Assembly: GCA_902798705.1 (NCBI GenBank)
Contig: CADBXS010000008.1
Span: 1-59,821, forward strand
Reading direction: 5' to 3'
DNA from: an uncultured Bacteroidales bacterium
GTDB taxonomy: Bacteria > Bacteroidota > Bacteroidia > Bacteroidales > Bacteroidaceae
Length of the DNA stretch: 59,821 bases
Notes under the pieces: model-generated
Databases searched by the model: none
What the model saw: only the letters and a program-made list of their open reading frames with translations
What the model was told of the DNA's origin: nothing
Shown here: positions 1-10,245 of the stretch, piece by piece
Position numbering within the stretch: the stretch's first letter is position 1
How the letters are laid out: each line of letters begins with the position of its first letter
Made by a program: the position numbers and the translations under genes

Positions 1-3000
1 GAACAACTGTTTGAGCCAGCTCCTATTTCTCCCGATTCGCTCTTCATCTTGCTCTATACTTCAGGCTCCACAGGCATTCCGAAGGGATGCCAAATCACAC
101 ACAGCAATCTCGTTACTTTCTGCCATTGGTACCAGCGTTTCTACAACTTGCAGCCAGAGCACAATGTGGCAGCATACGCCAGCTATGGATTCGATGCCTG
201 CATGATGGACATGTACCCAGCACTCACCTGCGGTGCTACGACCCACATCATTCCTGAAGAAATACGCCTCGACCTCATTGCGCTCAACAACTACTTCGAG
301 CAGAACGCTATCACCCATTCGTTTATGACAACGCAAGTGGGTTATCAGTTTGTCTCGAACTTTGAAAACCATTCGCTCCTCCACCTCTCCATCGGTGGCG
401 AAAAACTGACATCCATCGCTCCGCCAAAGGGCTACCATTTCTACAATGTGTATGGCCCTACGGAGTGTACCATCTTCACGACCATCTTTCCAATTGAGAA
501 GAAGATGAAGGAAATTCCGATAGGCAAGGCACTCGATAACATGCGCCTCTACGTGGTCGATTCACAAGGCCATCGACAGCCAATCGGTGCATCGGGAGAG
601 CTGTGGGTGGCAGGACCTCAAGTGAGCCGTGGATATCTGAACCACCCAGAGAACACGGCCGAAGTATTTATCAGCAACCCATTTTGCAAGGATAAGAAAT
701 ATGCTCGTGTCTATCGAACAGGCGACATCGTTCGTTTCCTCACCGACGGAAACATCCAGTTTGTAGGTCGTCGCGACGGACAGGTGAAGATTCGTGGTTT
801 CCGCGTCGAGCTGAAAGAAGTGGAAGCCATAATTCGCAGTTTTCCATGCATTAAGGATGCCACCGTGCAAGCATTTGATGAGGAAGGTGGTGGAAAGTTT
901 ATCGCCGCTTATATCGTCAGCAATCAACAAATAGATATCGACGCCCTCAACAAATTCATTCTCAACCAAAAACCACCTTACATGGTGCCTGCCGTAACCA
1001 TGCAGATAGATGCCATTCCGCTGAACCAAAACCTAAAGGTGAACAAACGCGCTTTACCAAAGCCTGAGAAGAAAACTGCTAAGGAAGAGGTAGCGAATGT
1101 TCCGATGAACGTACTCGAAGAGGAACTGCACAGTATGGTTGCTGGCATTATCAACAACGTGGATTTTGGATTGACAACCGTCCTCGGCTATGCAGGACTA
1201 ACGTCTATCTCCGCCATCCGACTGGCAATGCAAGTGAACAAGCGCTTTGATGTGATGCTTGATGCAAAGTCGCTTGTCAAGACTGGGACGCTGCAAAGCA
1301 TCGAAAACGAGATTCTGAAGAAGTTGCTCTCGCAAGGTTCATCCAATTCCACCAAGAGCCAACCATCACTCAAACCAACAAGCGTTCCTCTGTCCTATGC
1401 ACAGACGGGAATCTATTTCGAATGCCTGAAGAATTCCACCTCTACACTTTACAACATCCCATATCTGCTCACTTTCCCTTCGGGCACCGATGCACTGAAG
1501 CTTGCCGATGCTATTGAAAAGGCAGTCAAGAGCCATCCCGAACTGAGCGTACATTTCACAACCGAAGGTGACACCATCGTTCAGACCATTGACGAAAGCT
1601 TCGAATTCTCCTTTAGCAAGGGCACTGGTGGCATCATCTCCGAAATGAGCGAAGCGCAACTGAACAACTACAAAAACACTTTTGTTCAACCATTCGACCT
1701 ACAGAAAGCCCCACTATATCGCTTCGAGATTGTAAAAACAGAGCAGTCCATCCATCTCCTTATGGACATCCATCACCTCGTCTTCGACGGTGGCTCTGCA
1801 GACATACTGATTCGTCAAATTTGTACTCTCCTCGAAGGAAATGATATCGAGAAGGAAACATACACCTACCTCGACTTCGTCACTGACCAACAGGCAGCGG
1901 AGGACTCTAAGGAATTCCTTGCTGCAAAGGATTTCTTTGCAGAGAAATTGCAAGCCTGCGAAGGTGCCAGCGAAATACCTGCCGACCTCCATCCAGCTTC
2001 TTCCTATGAATCAACAGAACATAAGGGAGTTATAGGTGAGGCTGTATGTATGCCAAACTTCGACCGCATCAATACTTTCTGTCGTGAACAGGAAATCACA
2101 CCTGCCCACCTATTTCTGGCAGCCACTGCTTACGTTGTTTCGCGCTACACCAACAATCGCGAGGTATATCTCTGCACCGTTAGTAGCGGACGCAGCAACT
2201 TGAGGATCGCCGACACCGTAGGTATGTTTGTCAATACGCTTGCTCTTGGACTCAACATCAACGATGTCAGTGTGTCCGAGTTTCTGAAACACACAAGCAA
2301 CACCTTCGAACAAACACTTCACCACGAGGACTATCCATTCGCGCGTATCGCTTCCGACTACGGATTCCGCCCTACCATTGCCTACGCTTATCAGGTGGGG
2401 ATACTCTCTGAATACACTGTCAATTCTAAGCCTATCGGTCAGGAGCTGCTCGAACTCAACGTACCAAAGTTCAAAATCAACATCAAGATAGAGTCAAGAG
2501 GAGTGGTCGTACAGTATGACGACTCACTCTATTCTGCCCGTCTTGGCACCGCTCTTGCCGAGAGCATCGTGGCCGTAGCAGAGCGTTTCACGCAGAATCC
2601 GCAAGACAGGATTCGCCACATTTCTATCGTTAGCGACCATCAGGAAGAAGAACTCAGCCACTTGCGGCAAACCGCCACCAGTGATGCTCCATTTCAGTTC
2701 TTCCACGATTGCATCACCCACTTCGCACAGACGCAACCTGAGCACGAAGCATTGGTAGCCATCGATGCTTCTTTTACCTATCAACAGATGGATAAAGCCA
2801 CCAACCGCATCGCAGCAGCACTCCGTCAGCACGGCGTTCAAGAGCGCAATCGTGTGGCTTTGCTCCTCCCTCGCACCAGTCGACTCATCCTCTCCCTCTT
2901 CGGTGTACTGAAAGCTGGTGCTGCCTACATTCCTTGCGACCCAGAGTATCCTGCCGACCGCATAAAGTTTATCCTTGAGGACAGTGAGGCACGTTACATC

Positions 3001-5673
3001 ATCACAACAGCCGACCGTATCGACTCCTTCCCAACAGGAAAGGCCATCGATGTGGAACAACTGCTGGAAGAACAAGCTAACGTCAACTTTATTGCGCCAT
3101 CCATCACTCCCGACTACCTCGCCTACGTCATCTACACCAGTGGTTCCACAGGCAGACCAAAAGGTGTAATGCTGCACCACGAAGGCATCTGCAACTACCT
3201 CTACGGCCACCCTGTCAATGTATTTGCCCATGCCGTGCAGACCGATGCACGACGCATTCTAAGTGTCACTACCATTTCGTTCGATGCTGCCCTGCAGGAC
3301 ATCGGTATGGCATACTACAACGGCAAGACTCTCATCCTTGCCACCGAAGAGCAAGCCAATAATCCGCTCGAGCTGGCGCGACTCATCAACGAGCAACACA
3401 TCAACATGGTGTCGGGCACACCATCCCGATGGCAAACATGGCTCACAAGCAAAGACTTCTGCCAAGCAATCCGTCACGTGGACATCTGCAGAGCAGGTGG
3501 AGAGAAATTCTCAGACCAACTCCTCAGCCAAATGCGCCGCACTACTCATGCACGAATCTTCAACTGCTACGGACCAACGGAAATCACCGTAGCATCCAAC
3601 AATAAGGAACTGACACATGCGACAATGGTTACAGTGGGTAAGCCACAACTCAACGTCAAGGAATTCATCGTCGATAGCGATGGCAACGAACTGCCTGTTG
3701 GAGTTGTGGGTGAATTATACATTGGTGGACGAGGCGTGGCAAAAGGCTATAACAAGCTCGACGACATGACTCGCGAATGCTTCATCAACTATAGCCCTGT
3801 ACGTGACGACAGCTCCAGTGCTATCCGCATCTACAAGTCGGGCGACTACGCCAAGTGGCTTCCAAACGGCGACGTAATCATTCTCGGACGCACCGACCAC
3901 CAAATCAAATTGCGTGGTCAACGCATCGAATTAGGCGAAATCGAGAATGTTATGCTCATGGTCGAGGGCATGAAAAAAGTAGTGATTCTCATCCGCAAGC
4001 TGAATGGTAAGGAACACCTCTGCGCCTACTACACAGCCAACCGTGAGATTTCCCCTGAGGAACTGAAAGCAGAAATCTCCAAGAGACTCACAAAGTACAT
4101 GGTGCCAACAGCCTACTTGCAACTCCAAGAAATGCTGATGACACCAAACGGCAAGACCGATGTGAAGGCACTACCAAAGCCACAACTTGCCATCACCTCA
4201 GCATACGTCGCTCCTGCCAACGTCACAGAGCGTAGCTTCTGCGACATTTTTGCCTCAATTCTCCAAATAGAGCGAGTGGGTGCAACGGACAATTTCTTCG
4301 AATTGGGTGGCACATCACTTGTTGTCACACGTGTCATCATCGAAGCCGAAAAGGCAGGACTGCACATTGCATATGGAGATGTCTTCGCAAACCCAACGCC
4401 GCGCAAACTCGCATGCTTGCTAAATGGCAATACCAACTGTGAACAGACCGACGAAGTGTCAGCATTCGACTACACAGCCATCAACAATCTCTTACAGCGC
4501 AACACGCTCGAAAACTTCCGCAAAGGTGAACGTCAACCTTTAGGCAAGGTGCTTCTCACAGGTGCTACAGGTTATCTCGGCATTCACCTCCTGCACCGTC
4601 TCATTCAGTCAGACGCACAGAACATCTACTGCCTCGTGCGCGGCAAGAGTCAAGAGAAGGCAGAGAGCCGCTTACGTACACTCCTCTACTATTACTTTGC
4701 CAATGCCTACAAGGACTTATTTGGCACTCGTCTGCACGTCATCATCGGCGATGTCACAGCCGACCTATCACAACTCACATCAGAAATCGACACTTCCATC
4801 AATACCGTATTCAACTGCGCAGCCATCGTGAAGCACTTCAGTGAAGGAACGGAAATAGAAGATGTGAACATAGGAGGTGCCAAGCGTTGTGTTGATTTCT
4901 GCATTCAAACGGGTGCACGACTCATTCATGTTTCTACAACCAGCACCCGCGGACTCTGGGCAGGCGAAATCAAGAGCGACATCTTCACCGAGCAGCGACT
5001 CTACATGGGGCAATACCTCGGCAACAAGTACATCTACTCGAAGTTCATGGCGGAGCGGCTCATCCTCGATGCCGTAGCTTTGCACGGACTTGATGCCAAA
5101 ATCATACGTGTCGGCAACCTCGCAGCACGTTCCACCGACGGTGAGTTCCAAGCCAACTTCTCCACCAACGCTTTCATGGGGCGCATCAAGATTTACAACA
5201 TGCTTGGTTGCTGTCCTCACAGTATGCGCAACAAACTTGTCGAGTTCTCGCCAATCAACGAGGTTTCCGATGCCATAGTGCTCCTTGCCACCACACCGAA
5301 AGAGTGCACCGTTTTCCATCCTTACAACATTCACCATCAGTTCCTCGGTGATGTCCTCACTGGACTTACTGCCATAGGCGAGAAACTGCGCACAGCCAAC
5401 AGTTCGGGAATAGTAGGCATCCGTTTCGTTGAACAGGAGGAATTTGCAGAAGCCATAGAAGCAGCCAAGGCAGACCCACAGAAAGCACATCAATTGGCTT
5501 CACTCCTTGCCTATCAGGACATGGCACACGGACAAAAAACCACCGACGTCAATCGCGATAACGACTACACCACCCAAGTGCTCTATCGCCTCGGCTTCGC
5601 ATGGTCGCCTACCTCATGGGACTACATTGAGCGTATGCTCACCACCATCGGAGGTTTTGGCTTCTTTGAGTAA
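1..5673 (+). CDS. Nonribosomal peptide synthetase, A-PCP-C-A-PCP-reductase (5' end outside window)
   Basis: The frame is open from base 1, so the true start lies upstream; 1,890 residues are visible. Domains in order (residues counted from base 1): first adenylation domain from its YTSGSTGIPKG motif (~19-29) through YGPTE (~150), YRTGD (~238) and NxxLKVNKRALPKP (~342); carrier domain with likely phosphopantetheine Ser402 in GLTSISAI; condensation domain with HHLVFDG at 591-597; second adenylation domain with YTSGSTGRPKG (~1045); carrier domain with Ser1439 in LGGTSL; and a terminal short-chain-dehydrogenase-like reductase with GATGYLG (1521-1527) and Y1677xxxK1681. A terminal reductase releases the peptide as an aldehyde or alcohol instead of by hydrolysis, so the expected product is a dipeptide (or longer, if modules lie upstream) aldehyde, which may cyclise to a pyrazinone. 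The amino acids used cannot be predicted safely. The phosphopantetheinyl transferase follows 26 bases later. Confidence 0.95.
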   Translation, partial: EQLFEPAPISPDSLFILLYTSGSTGIPKGCQITHSNLVTFCHWYQRFYNLQPEHNVAAYASYGFDACMMDMYPALTCGATTHIIPEEIRLDLIALNNYFEQNAITHSFMTTQVGYQFVSNFENHSLLHLSIGGEKLTSIAPPKGYHFYNVYGPTECTIFTTIFPIEKKMKEIPIGKALDNMRLYVVDSQGHRQPIGASGELWVAGPQVSRGYLNHPENTAEVFISNPFCKDKKYARVYRTGDIVRFLTDGNIQFVGRRDGQVKIRGFRVELKEVEAIIRSFPCIKDATVQAFDEEGGGKFIAAYIVSNQQIDIDALNKFILNQKPPYMVPAVTMQIDAIPLNQNLKVNKRALPKPEKKTAKEEVANVPMNVLEEELHSMVAGIINNVDFGLTTVLGYAGLTSISAIRLAMQVNKRFDVMLDAKSLVKTGTLQSIENEILKKLLSQGSSNSTKSQPSLKPTSVPLSYAQTGIYFECLKNSTSTLYNIPYLLTFPSGTDALKLADAIEKAVKSHPELSVHFTTEGDTIVQTIDESFEFSFSKGTGGIISEMSEAQLNNYKNTFVQPFDLQKAPLYRFEIVKTEQSIHLLMDIHHLVFDGGSADILIRQICTLLEGNDIEKETYTYLDFVTDQQAAEDSKEFLAAKDFFAEKLQACEGASEIPADLHPASSYESTEHKGVIGEAVCMPNFDRINTFCREQEITPAHLFLAATAYVVSRYTNNREVYLCTVSSGRSNLRIADTVGMFVNTLALGLNINDVSVSEFLKHTSNTFEQTLHHEDYPFARIASDYGFRPTIAYAYQVGILSEYTVNSKPIGQELLELNVPKFKINIKIESRGVVVQYDDSLYSARLGTALAESIVAVAERFTQNPQDRIRHISIVSDHQEEELSHLRQTATSDAPFQFFHDCITHFAQTQPEHEALVAIDASFTYQQMDKATNRIAAALRQHGVQERNRVALLLPRTSRLILSLFGVLKAGAAYIPCDPEYPADRIKFILEDSEARYIITTADRIDSFPTGKAIDVEQLLEEQANVNFIAPSITPDYLAYVIYTSGSTGRPKGVMLHHEGICNYLYGHPVNVFAHAVQTDARRILSVTTISFDAALQDIGMAYYNGKTLILATEEQANNPLELARLINEQHINMVSGTPSRWQTWLTSKDFCQAIRHVDICRAGGEKFSDQLLSQMRRTTHARIFNCYGPTEITVASNNKELTHATMVTVGKPQLNVKEFIVDSDGNELPVGVVGELYIGGRGVAKGYNKLDDMTRECFINYSPVRDDSSSAIRIYKSGDYAKWLPNGDVIILGRTDHQIKLRGQRIELGEIENVMLMVEGMKKVVILIRKLNGKEHLCAYYTANREISPEELKAEISKRLTKYMVPTAYLQLQEMLMTPNGKTDVKALPKPQLAITSAYVAPANVTERSFCDIFASILQIERVGATDNFFELGGTSLVVTRVIIEAEKAGLHIAYGDVFANPTPRKLACLLNGNTNCEQTDEVSAFDYTAINNLLQRNTLENFRKGERQPLGKVLLTGATGYLGIHLLHRLIQSDAQNIYCLVRGKSQEKAESRLRTLLYYYFANAYKDLFGTRLHVIIGDVTADLSQLTSEIDTSINTVFNCAAIVKHFSEGTEIEDVNIGGAKRCVDFCIQTGARLIHVSTTSTRGLWAGEIKSDIFTEQRLYMGQYLGNKYIYSKFMAERLILDAVALHGLDAKIIRVGNLAARSTDGEFQANFSTNAFMGRIKIYNMLGCCPHSMRNKLVEFSPINEVSDAIVLLATTPKECTVFHPYNIHHQFLGDVLTGLTAIGEKLRTANSSGIVGIRFVEQEEFAEAIEAAKADPQKAHQLASLLAYQDMAHGQKTTDVNRDNDYTTQVLYRLGFAWSPTSWDYIERMLTTIGGFGFFE

Positions 5674-5699
5674 AAAAATAATCACATCGATTCTCCATC

Positions 5700-6284
5700 A
5701 TGTATCTCACCACCCGCATTGCACAGTTCGACCTTTCCGCAGCTCTTGCCACAGTCAGTGAGCAACGGCGAGAACATGCTATGCGCTATCGTCAGGAACA
5801 CGACCAACGTCTCTCCATCGCTGCCTATCAGCTTCTGCAACAAGCGCTTCGTGAGGAGTACGGCATCGATGAAGCACCCTGGTTCGATTTCGGCATAAAC
5901 GGTAAGCCCTTTCTCCGCGACCATCCCGACATATACTTCAGTCTAAGTCATTGTCACGAAGCAGCTGCCTGCGCTATAGGCAACCGTCCTGTGGGAATCG
6001 ACGTGGAGAGTCTCAACAGCTATGACGAATCCCTTATTCCTTCCACCATGAACGACGACGAACAAGCCGAAATCTTAAGTTCGCCCAATCCTCCCCTCGC
6101 CTTTCTCCGTCTCTGGACCATGAAAGAGAGTTATCTAAAAACCACGGGTGAAGGCATTCCCAACGATATACGAACAGTCCTTACCTCTCCTTCTTTCAAT
6201 CCACATTTATATCAATTCCGCACCACCATCTACCCCAAATTCGTCTGCACACTTTGTCAAGAAACAGAAATTCAGATACTTTAG
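5700..6284 (+). CDS. Sfp-type 4'-phosphopantetheinyl transferase
   Basis: This 194-residue protein carries the family motifs: SLSH at 81-84 in YFSLSHCHEAAACAI, the metal-binding GIDVE at 99-103, and WTMKESYLK at 139-147. Such enzymes move phosphopantetheine from coenzyme A to the carrier-domain serine. It starts 26 bases after the synthetase with no terminator between, so the two are probably co-transcribed and this enzyme activates the two carrier domains of that synthetase. It is somewhat shorter than Sfp itself (about 220 residues) but all the catalytic motifs are present. The gene ends in TAG, which shows that TAG is an ordinary stop codon in this genome. Confidence 0.93.
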   Translation: MYLTTRIAQFDLSAALATVSEQRREHAMRYRQEHDQRLSIAAYQLLQQALREEYGIDEAPWFDFGINGKPFLRDHPDIYFSLSHCHEAAACAIGNRPVGIDVESLNSYDESLIPSTMNDDEQAEILSSPNPPLAFLRLWTMKESYLKTTGEGIPNDIRTVLTSPSFNPHLYQFRTTIYPKFVCTLCQETEIQIL

Positions 6285-6349
6285 ATTATGAATCTGTGTC
6301 TATCTGAAAAATCTGTGGTTCAAAAAAATCCTTTTGAATCGCGGTGTCA

Positions 6350-7444
6350 TCACATTGCCATTTGCTCCGCAATCTGAGTAATCACGTCATGTAGTTCCAC
6401 ATCTTCCTTGTAGAACGACGGAAGCGCATCATATCCAATGGCAGCACCGAGGATGTTGCCAGCCACCGAGCCCGTGCTGTCACTGTCGCCACTATGGTTA
6501 ACAGCTGCTATCATTGCCTCTTCAAAACTGTCGTAATGTTGCATGGCACAGTACAAACCGATAGCGAGCGCCTCCTCACCAGTCCAGCCTTCTCCCAGTC
6601 GAGCCACATTGTCCGCATCGCTTCGTCCATTATCCACTAACTCCATCGCCAGTTCAGCCAATTCCGCCATGTATTCCACATCCTTCGCACATTCCACATA
6701 CTCCTTCCGAAGCATGGCAATACCATCTTGCACATAACCTTTCATTTTTTCTTGCGTCGGAGCAACATCCGTAGCCAATCGATAAATGACATGCGACATC
6801 AATGCAGCAGGAAGATAGCCCAACGGATGCTGGTGCGTCAATCTTGCAGCCTGACCAGCCAAGCGGTCTGCCTCTTCAATCGTCATATTCCCCAAAGCTG
6901 CATACAATCCGATAGGAGCTACGCGCATCACTCCGCCACATCCCTTGCTGTTGTTATGTGCCTCCAATCCACTACTAATAACACTCATCGCCGACATGCA
7001 CGTAATGCCTGGCGCGCGTTCCACATTTAGTTCCTCTATATCAGCAATCCAACTACCATAGACTGACTTTCCACCCATCTGTGTCATGTACCAATCCACG
7101 TAAGCATGTCGGATACCATCAATCAGAGGTATGTTCTGCTTCTTGGCATCCACTAGTCCGACAGCCGTGAATAAAGTCATCTGTGTGTCGTCCGAAACAA
7201 TCGCTTTGTTGCCGTGCTTCTCACCGTTTCGCCATCGAGCATTTGTTTCAAAGCGAGTAATACCCTTTTCTCCATACTTTTTAATAATCCAATTGCGCGA
7301 TTCAAACTCAACAGGATAGCCGAGAGCATCACCAATGGCACCGCCTATCAGCGAACCTTTTATTCTATCCAGCAAACAATTCATTGTTGACTCCATCTCT
7401 TTCATGTTTTTCAAGTTCTCATTGCTCATTTCCATCTGTTCCAT
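6350..7444 (-). CDS. ADP-ribosylglycohydrolase family protein (DraG/ARH-like)
   Basis: This 364-residue protein has the family's di-metal motifs: the N-terminal GSLIGGAIGDALGYP (~30-44), SDDTQMT (84-90) and the C-terminal GDSDSTGSVAGNILGA (319-334), whose acidic residues bind Mg2+. The family removes ADP-ribose from proteins, nucleic acids or small molecules; the substrate here is unknown. The first ~20 residues are low-complexity Met/Glu/Asn before the domain, so the real start may be one of the internal methionines at residues 6, 14, 17 or 21. It converges with the phosphopantetheinyl transferase, 65 bases away, and is not part of that operon. Confidence 0.88.
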   Translation of the reverse strand: MEQMEMSNENLKNMKEMESTMNCLLDRIKGSLIGGAIGDALGYPVEFESRNWIIKKYGEKGITRFETNARWRNGEKHGNKAIVSDDTQMTLFTAVGLVDAKKQNIPLIDGIRHAYVDWYMTQMGGKSVYGSWIADIEELNVERAPGITCMSAMSVISSGLEAHNNSKGCGGVMRVAPIGLYAALGNMTIEEADRLAGQAARLTHQHPLGYLPAALMSHVIYRLATDVAPTQEKMKGYVQDGIAMLRKEYVECAKDVEYMAELAELAMELVDNGRSDADNVARLGEGWTGEEALAIGLYCAMQHYDSFEEAMIAAVNHSGDSDSTGSVAGNILGAAIGYDALPSFYKEDVELHDVITQIAEQMAM

Positions 7445-7484
7445 TTTTGTTTTTTTAAATAGTATTATCTATGTGTGTTTTACG

Positions 7485-7492
7485 CAAATATA
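7485..7492 (-). promoter_or_regulatory. Putative -7 promoter box for the ADP-ribosylglycohydrolase gene
   Basis: The minus strand reads TATATTTG, matching the Bacteroidetes -7 consensus TAnnTTTG, about 40 bases before the first ATG. No well-spaced -33 TTTG was found, so this is a weak call. Confidence 0.35.
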
Positions 7493-7545
7493 CGAACTAT
7501 TATTCAAATTACCGCATTTCCCAAATAAAAACATAACAATTGCAA

Positions 7546-7652
7546 CTATGGGGATTCACTCACACGCTATTGGGGACGTACTCTTGTAACTATGGGGACG
7601 TACTCTTACGCTATTGGGGATGTACTATTGTAACTATGGGGATTCACTATGG
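7546..7652. repeat. Short tandem repeat, alternating 21/23-base units (44-base period)
   Basis: CTATGGGG or CTATTGGGG cores recur at 7546, 7567, 7590, 7611 and 7634. Spacings are 21, 23, 21 and 23, so the higher-order unit is 44 bases (CTATGGGG half plus CTATTGGGG half), present about 2.4 times. Each core is followed by A(C/T)GTACTCTT- or ATTCACT-like sequence. It lies between the promoter region of the glycohydrolase and the terminator of the next gene, and no coding function is visible. Confidence 0.85.
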
Positions 7653-7655
7653 TAA

Positions 7656-7705
7656 AAACTAAAACCGCAGATTGAACGGTTAAACTATAACGTTCAATCT
7701 GCGGT
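7656..7705 (-). terminator. Rho-independent terminator for the gene ending at 7729
   Basis: A perfect 15-base-pair stem (7664-7678 with 7691-7705) with a 12-base loop. On the minus strand it is followed by TTTTAGTTTTT. It sits 24 bases after the stop codon of the minus-strand gene. Confidence 0.85.
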
Positions 7706-7728
7706 AATAGAAGTGTTAGCTTATAAGC

Positions 7729-10245
7729 TTACTTGATAAATACCTTCTTTCCGTTGATGATATTCATACCCTTCTGAGGTGCGTTGAGACGCTGACCTTG
7801 GATGTTGTAGATAGTTTGCTTAACAGCGTTGCCGCTTACGTTAGCAATACCCACTGCAGGGTCGTTACCGAGATAGAAGAGCTGGAAGTCATCGTAGATG
7901 AGCCAGTCGTTACCGATAGCGTCAGTCTTGCGGAGACCGATAACTGCGTTGCCACCATCCTGAACGTAGATCTGAACAGAGTTGTTGTAAGCCTCAGGGC
8001 TCTTGAGCAGACGGTTGTAGAAACCAGCCATTGAAGAAGGATAATAGTAAACGTTGTCACCATCCTGAACACGAGTATCGAATGGATAACCAGGGCTATC
8101 AAGGTTGATTTCCTTGAGGCAGTCGAGACGGTCGTCATCAGTTAAGATAGACTCTTCACCTTCGAGGATACAGATAGTACCATCCCAGTCAGTGATGTAA
8201 CCAGCATTAACTGCTTCTTCACTACCATTTGCATTCCACCACTTGTCGAAGCTTGGAGTAGTCCACTTGCCGTCGCATACAGACTTCACGTAGTTGCTGT
8301 TCTCAACACCTGCGCTGCTTGCATAGATGATAGCGTTGTGGTTAGCCCACTCGTCGATGTTTGCATTTGCAGCAACCCACCAGTTGTAGTAAGGACCACT
8401 TGTAGCGTTACCTACATCACCAGCATCACGATAGCATGCACGTGCACGGAATTCATAGAGACCTGCAGGGAGGTTCTTGATAGTCTGATGGATGTCGAAT
8501 GGAGAAGCATTCCAGATTTCAGCGTTCTGACGTCCATAAGTGTTAATGGTAGCAGTAGCGCCTTCGAATGTCCAACCAGTTGTAGGACCTTCTGCCAATG
8601 CAGGATTAACGAGGAGACTTGTTACTTCTACAGGGTTTGCAACTGTAGCCTTGTCAGCGTTGAGCTCAGCAAAGATAGCCTTGTTGATAACAGCGCTGAG
8701 AGCTGATTCGAAGAGGTCGAGTTCTTCAACGGTAGCATAGTGAGTAGAGAGGTCTGCTGCCTGAGAAGCGATAGTACTGTTAGCTTCGTCTGTGTTGTAA
8801 GAGCGTGCCTTATCAACAGTTCTCATGTAAGACTCGTAAGCTGCATATACCTTGTTAGCTTCCTGTGCATCCTTATAAGTATCATTTTCGCCATTACCCA
8901 AGTTGAGTGAGAACTGGAGAGCAGGCTCGATGATAGCATATTCTTCAGACTTATTAGAGTAAGCTTCCTGGAGAGTTGCATACTTGCCTGGGAGGTCGAA
9001 TGCAGTTGTAACACGTGATGCCTCAGAAGCGTATGCATCTGCCTCCTTCACGATGTTGATAGCTTCTGTGTAAGCCTCAGGACTTGTAACTGGCATAACG
9101 ATAGTTGCGAGGATGTCTTCAACAGCCTTGCGGTCGCCTGCCCAAGTGAGAGTGCCTGCATACTTGCTGTTGAGTTCAGCGATGCGATCGTTCACAAGCT
9201 TAGAATAGTCAGGAGATTCACCATAATAACGGAATGTAACACCAGTGTTGAGTGCCATAGAGTTGTGGTGATAACCGAGAGTGACTGTGCCACCAGTTAC
9301 CTGGATGAAGTCAGTAGTTACATCGGTCCAGTCGCCACGTCCGTAGTAGCTCCAATAACCCTTAGATACGGTGTTGTTAGCCTGTACCTTCTTGTCACCG
9401 CACTCGATGAATACATACTGGTTGAGGTCAGCCTCGTTGCCTTCGTTAGCGAATGCAAACATACGACCTTCAATAGTGTAGAATCCGTCAGGGAGGTTAG
9501 TTACAACCTGCTTTACCCAGATGTCACCAGTGTTAGGACCAGCGCACCAACCTGTGTAGATACCGCAATAGCCCTTGAGCCACTGTACGTTGTTCTGCAT
9601 ACCGCCAATCCAACCGTTGAAGTTGTTCTGGAAGATCCAGCGGTTCTCTGCTTCCTTGCTGGTAGTGTAATCTACCTTGTCTGCCAATGGAACAAGCCAC
9701 TGACTTTCGTCGTCGTTCCATTGCTGTGCAATTTCTACGTTGCACTCGTCGTTTGGATGATGTGCACCCCAAGTATCCTCTATTTCCTGTGGGAACTTGT
9801 ATTCGCCATCACGGAATGTAGGAGTGTATTCCTGGTTCACGAACCAAGGACAAGAAATAGCATTGGTCATATCGATAGTGCCATCTTCGCCCTTACCCTG
9901 AGAAAGAACATAGTTTACACGTGCCTGTGCGAGAGCGTTAGCTGCGTCGAGGTAACCCTGAACGGAGAAGATAGTCTGTTCACCTTCACCATCACCGAGA
10001 GCCGACTTAGCTGTAGCGATTGCAGCCTCGAGCTGTGCCTTCTCTGGATAGTCTGTTACAGAAAGGAGACCTTCGCATACAGTAACGAGGTAATCCATGT
10101 TCTGAACCTTCACGCGTGCTACCTGGAAGTCTTCGATATAGCTGTTCACCAAGTCAAGAGCAGCATATACTTCATCAAGTGTTGAAGTTCTAGGGTCAAC
10201 GTCGATTTCACCAATGAGGTCTTCGAGGAGAGCAGCCAAAGAAGG
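7729..10245 (-). pseudogene. C-terminal part of a secreted multi-module surface protein, separated from its N-terminus by an in-frame TAG
   Basis: This stretch continues the reading frame of the gene at 10246-11061 after a single TAG stop (10246-10248). The next two codons are CCT TCT, and the longest start within it would be a TTG at 10239. It has no signal peptide of its own, so it is best read as the downstream 838 codons of one ~1,110-residue protein. It holds alpha-helical linker segments alternating with two beta-sandwich modules recognisable by 'NLPDGFYTIEGR' and 'NLPAGLYEFRAR'. It ends with a tail containing IYNIQGQRLNAPQKG and GKKVFIK, typical of Prevotella and Bacteroides secreted proteins. 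A perfect terminator follows. Unless TAG is read through, this part is not made; an alternative is restart at an internal codon, which would give a protein lacking export signals. Confidence 0.75.

Noticed and set aside
2524..3231. 235-codon minus-strand frame inside the NRPS
   Set aside because: Antisense to the second adenylation region; composition is that of a shadow frame.
4780..5493. 237-codon minus-strand frame inside the NRPS reductase domain
   Set aside because: Antisense shadow of a conserved reductase; no recognisable protein.
7546..7652. Possible CRISPR array
   Set aside because: The spacing of 21/23 bases leaves no spacers, and the units are contiguous, so it is a tandem repeat.
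9265..10185. Long open frame (306 codons) on the plus strand opposite the secreted surface protein
   Set aside because: It is the antisense shadow of a clearly protein-coding minus-strand frame with signal peptide and modules; its own translation is low-complexity and has no start context or family match.
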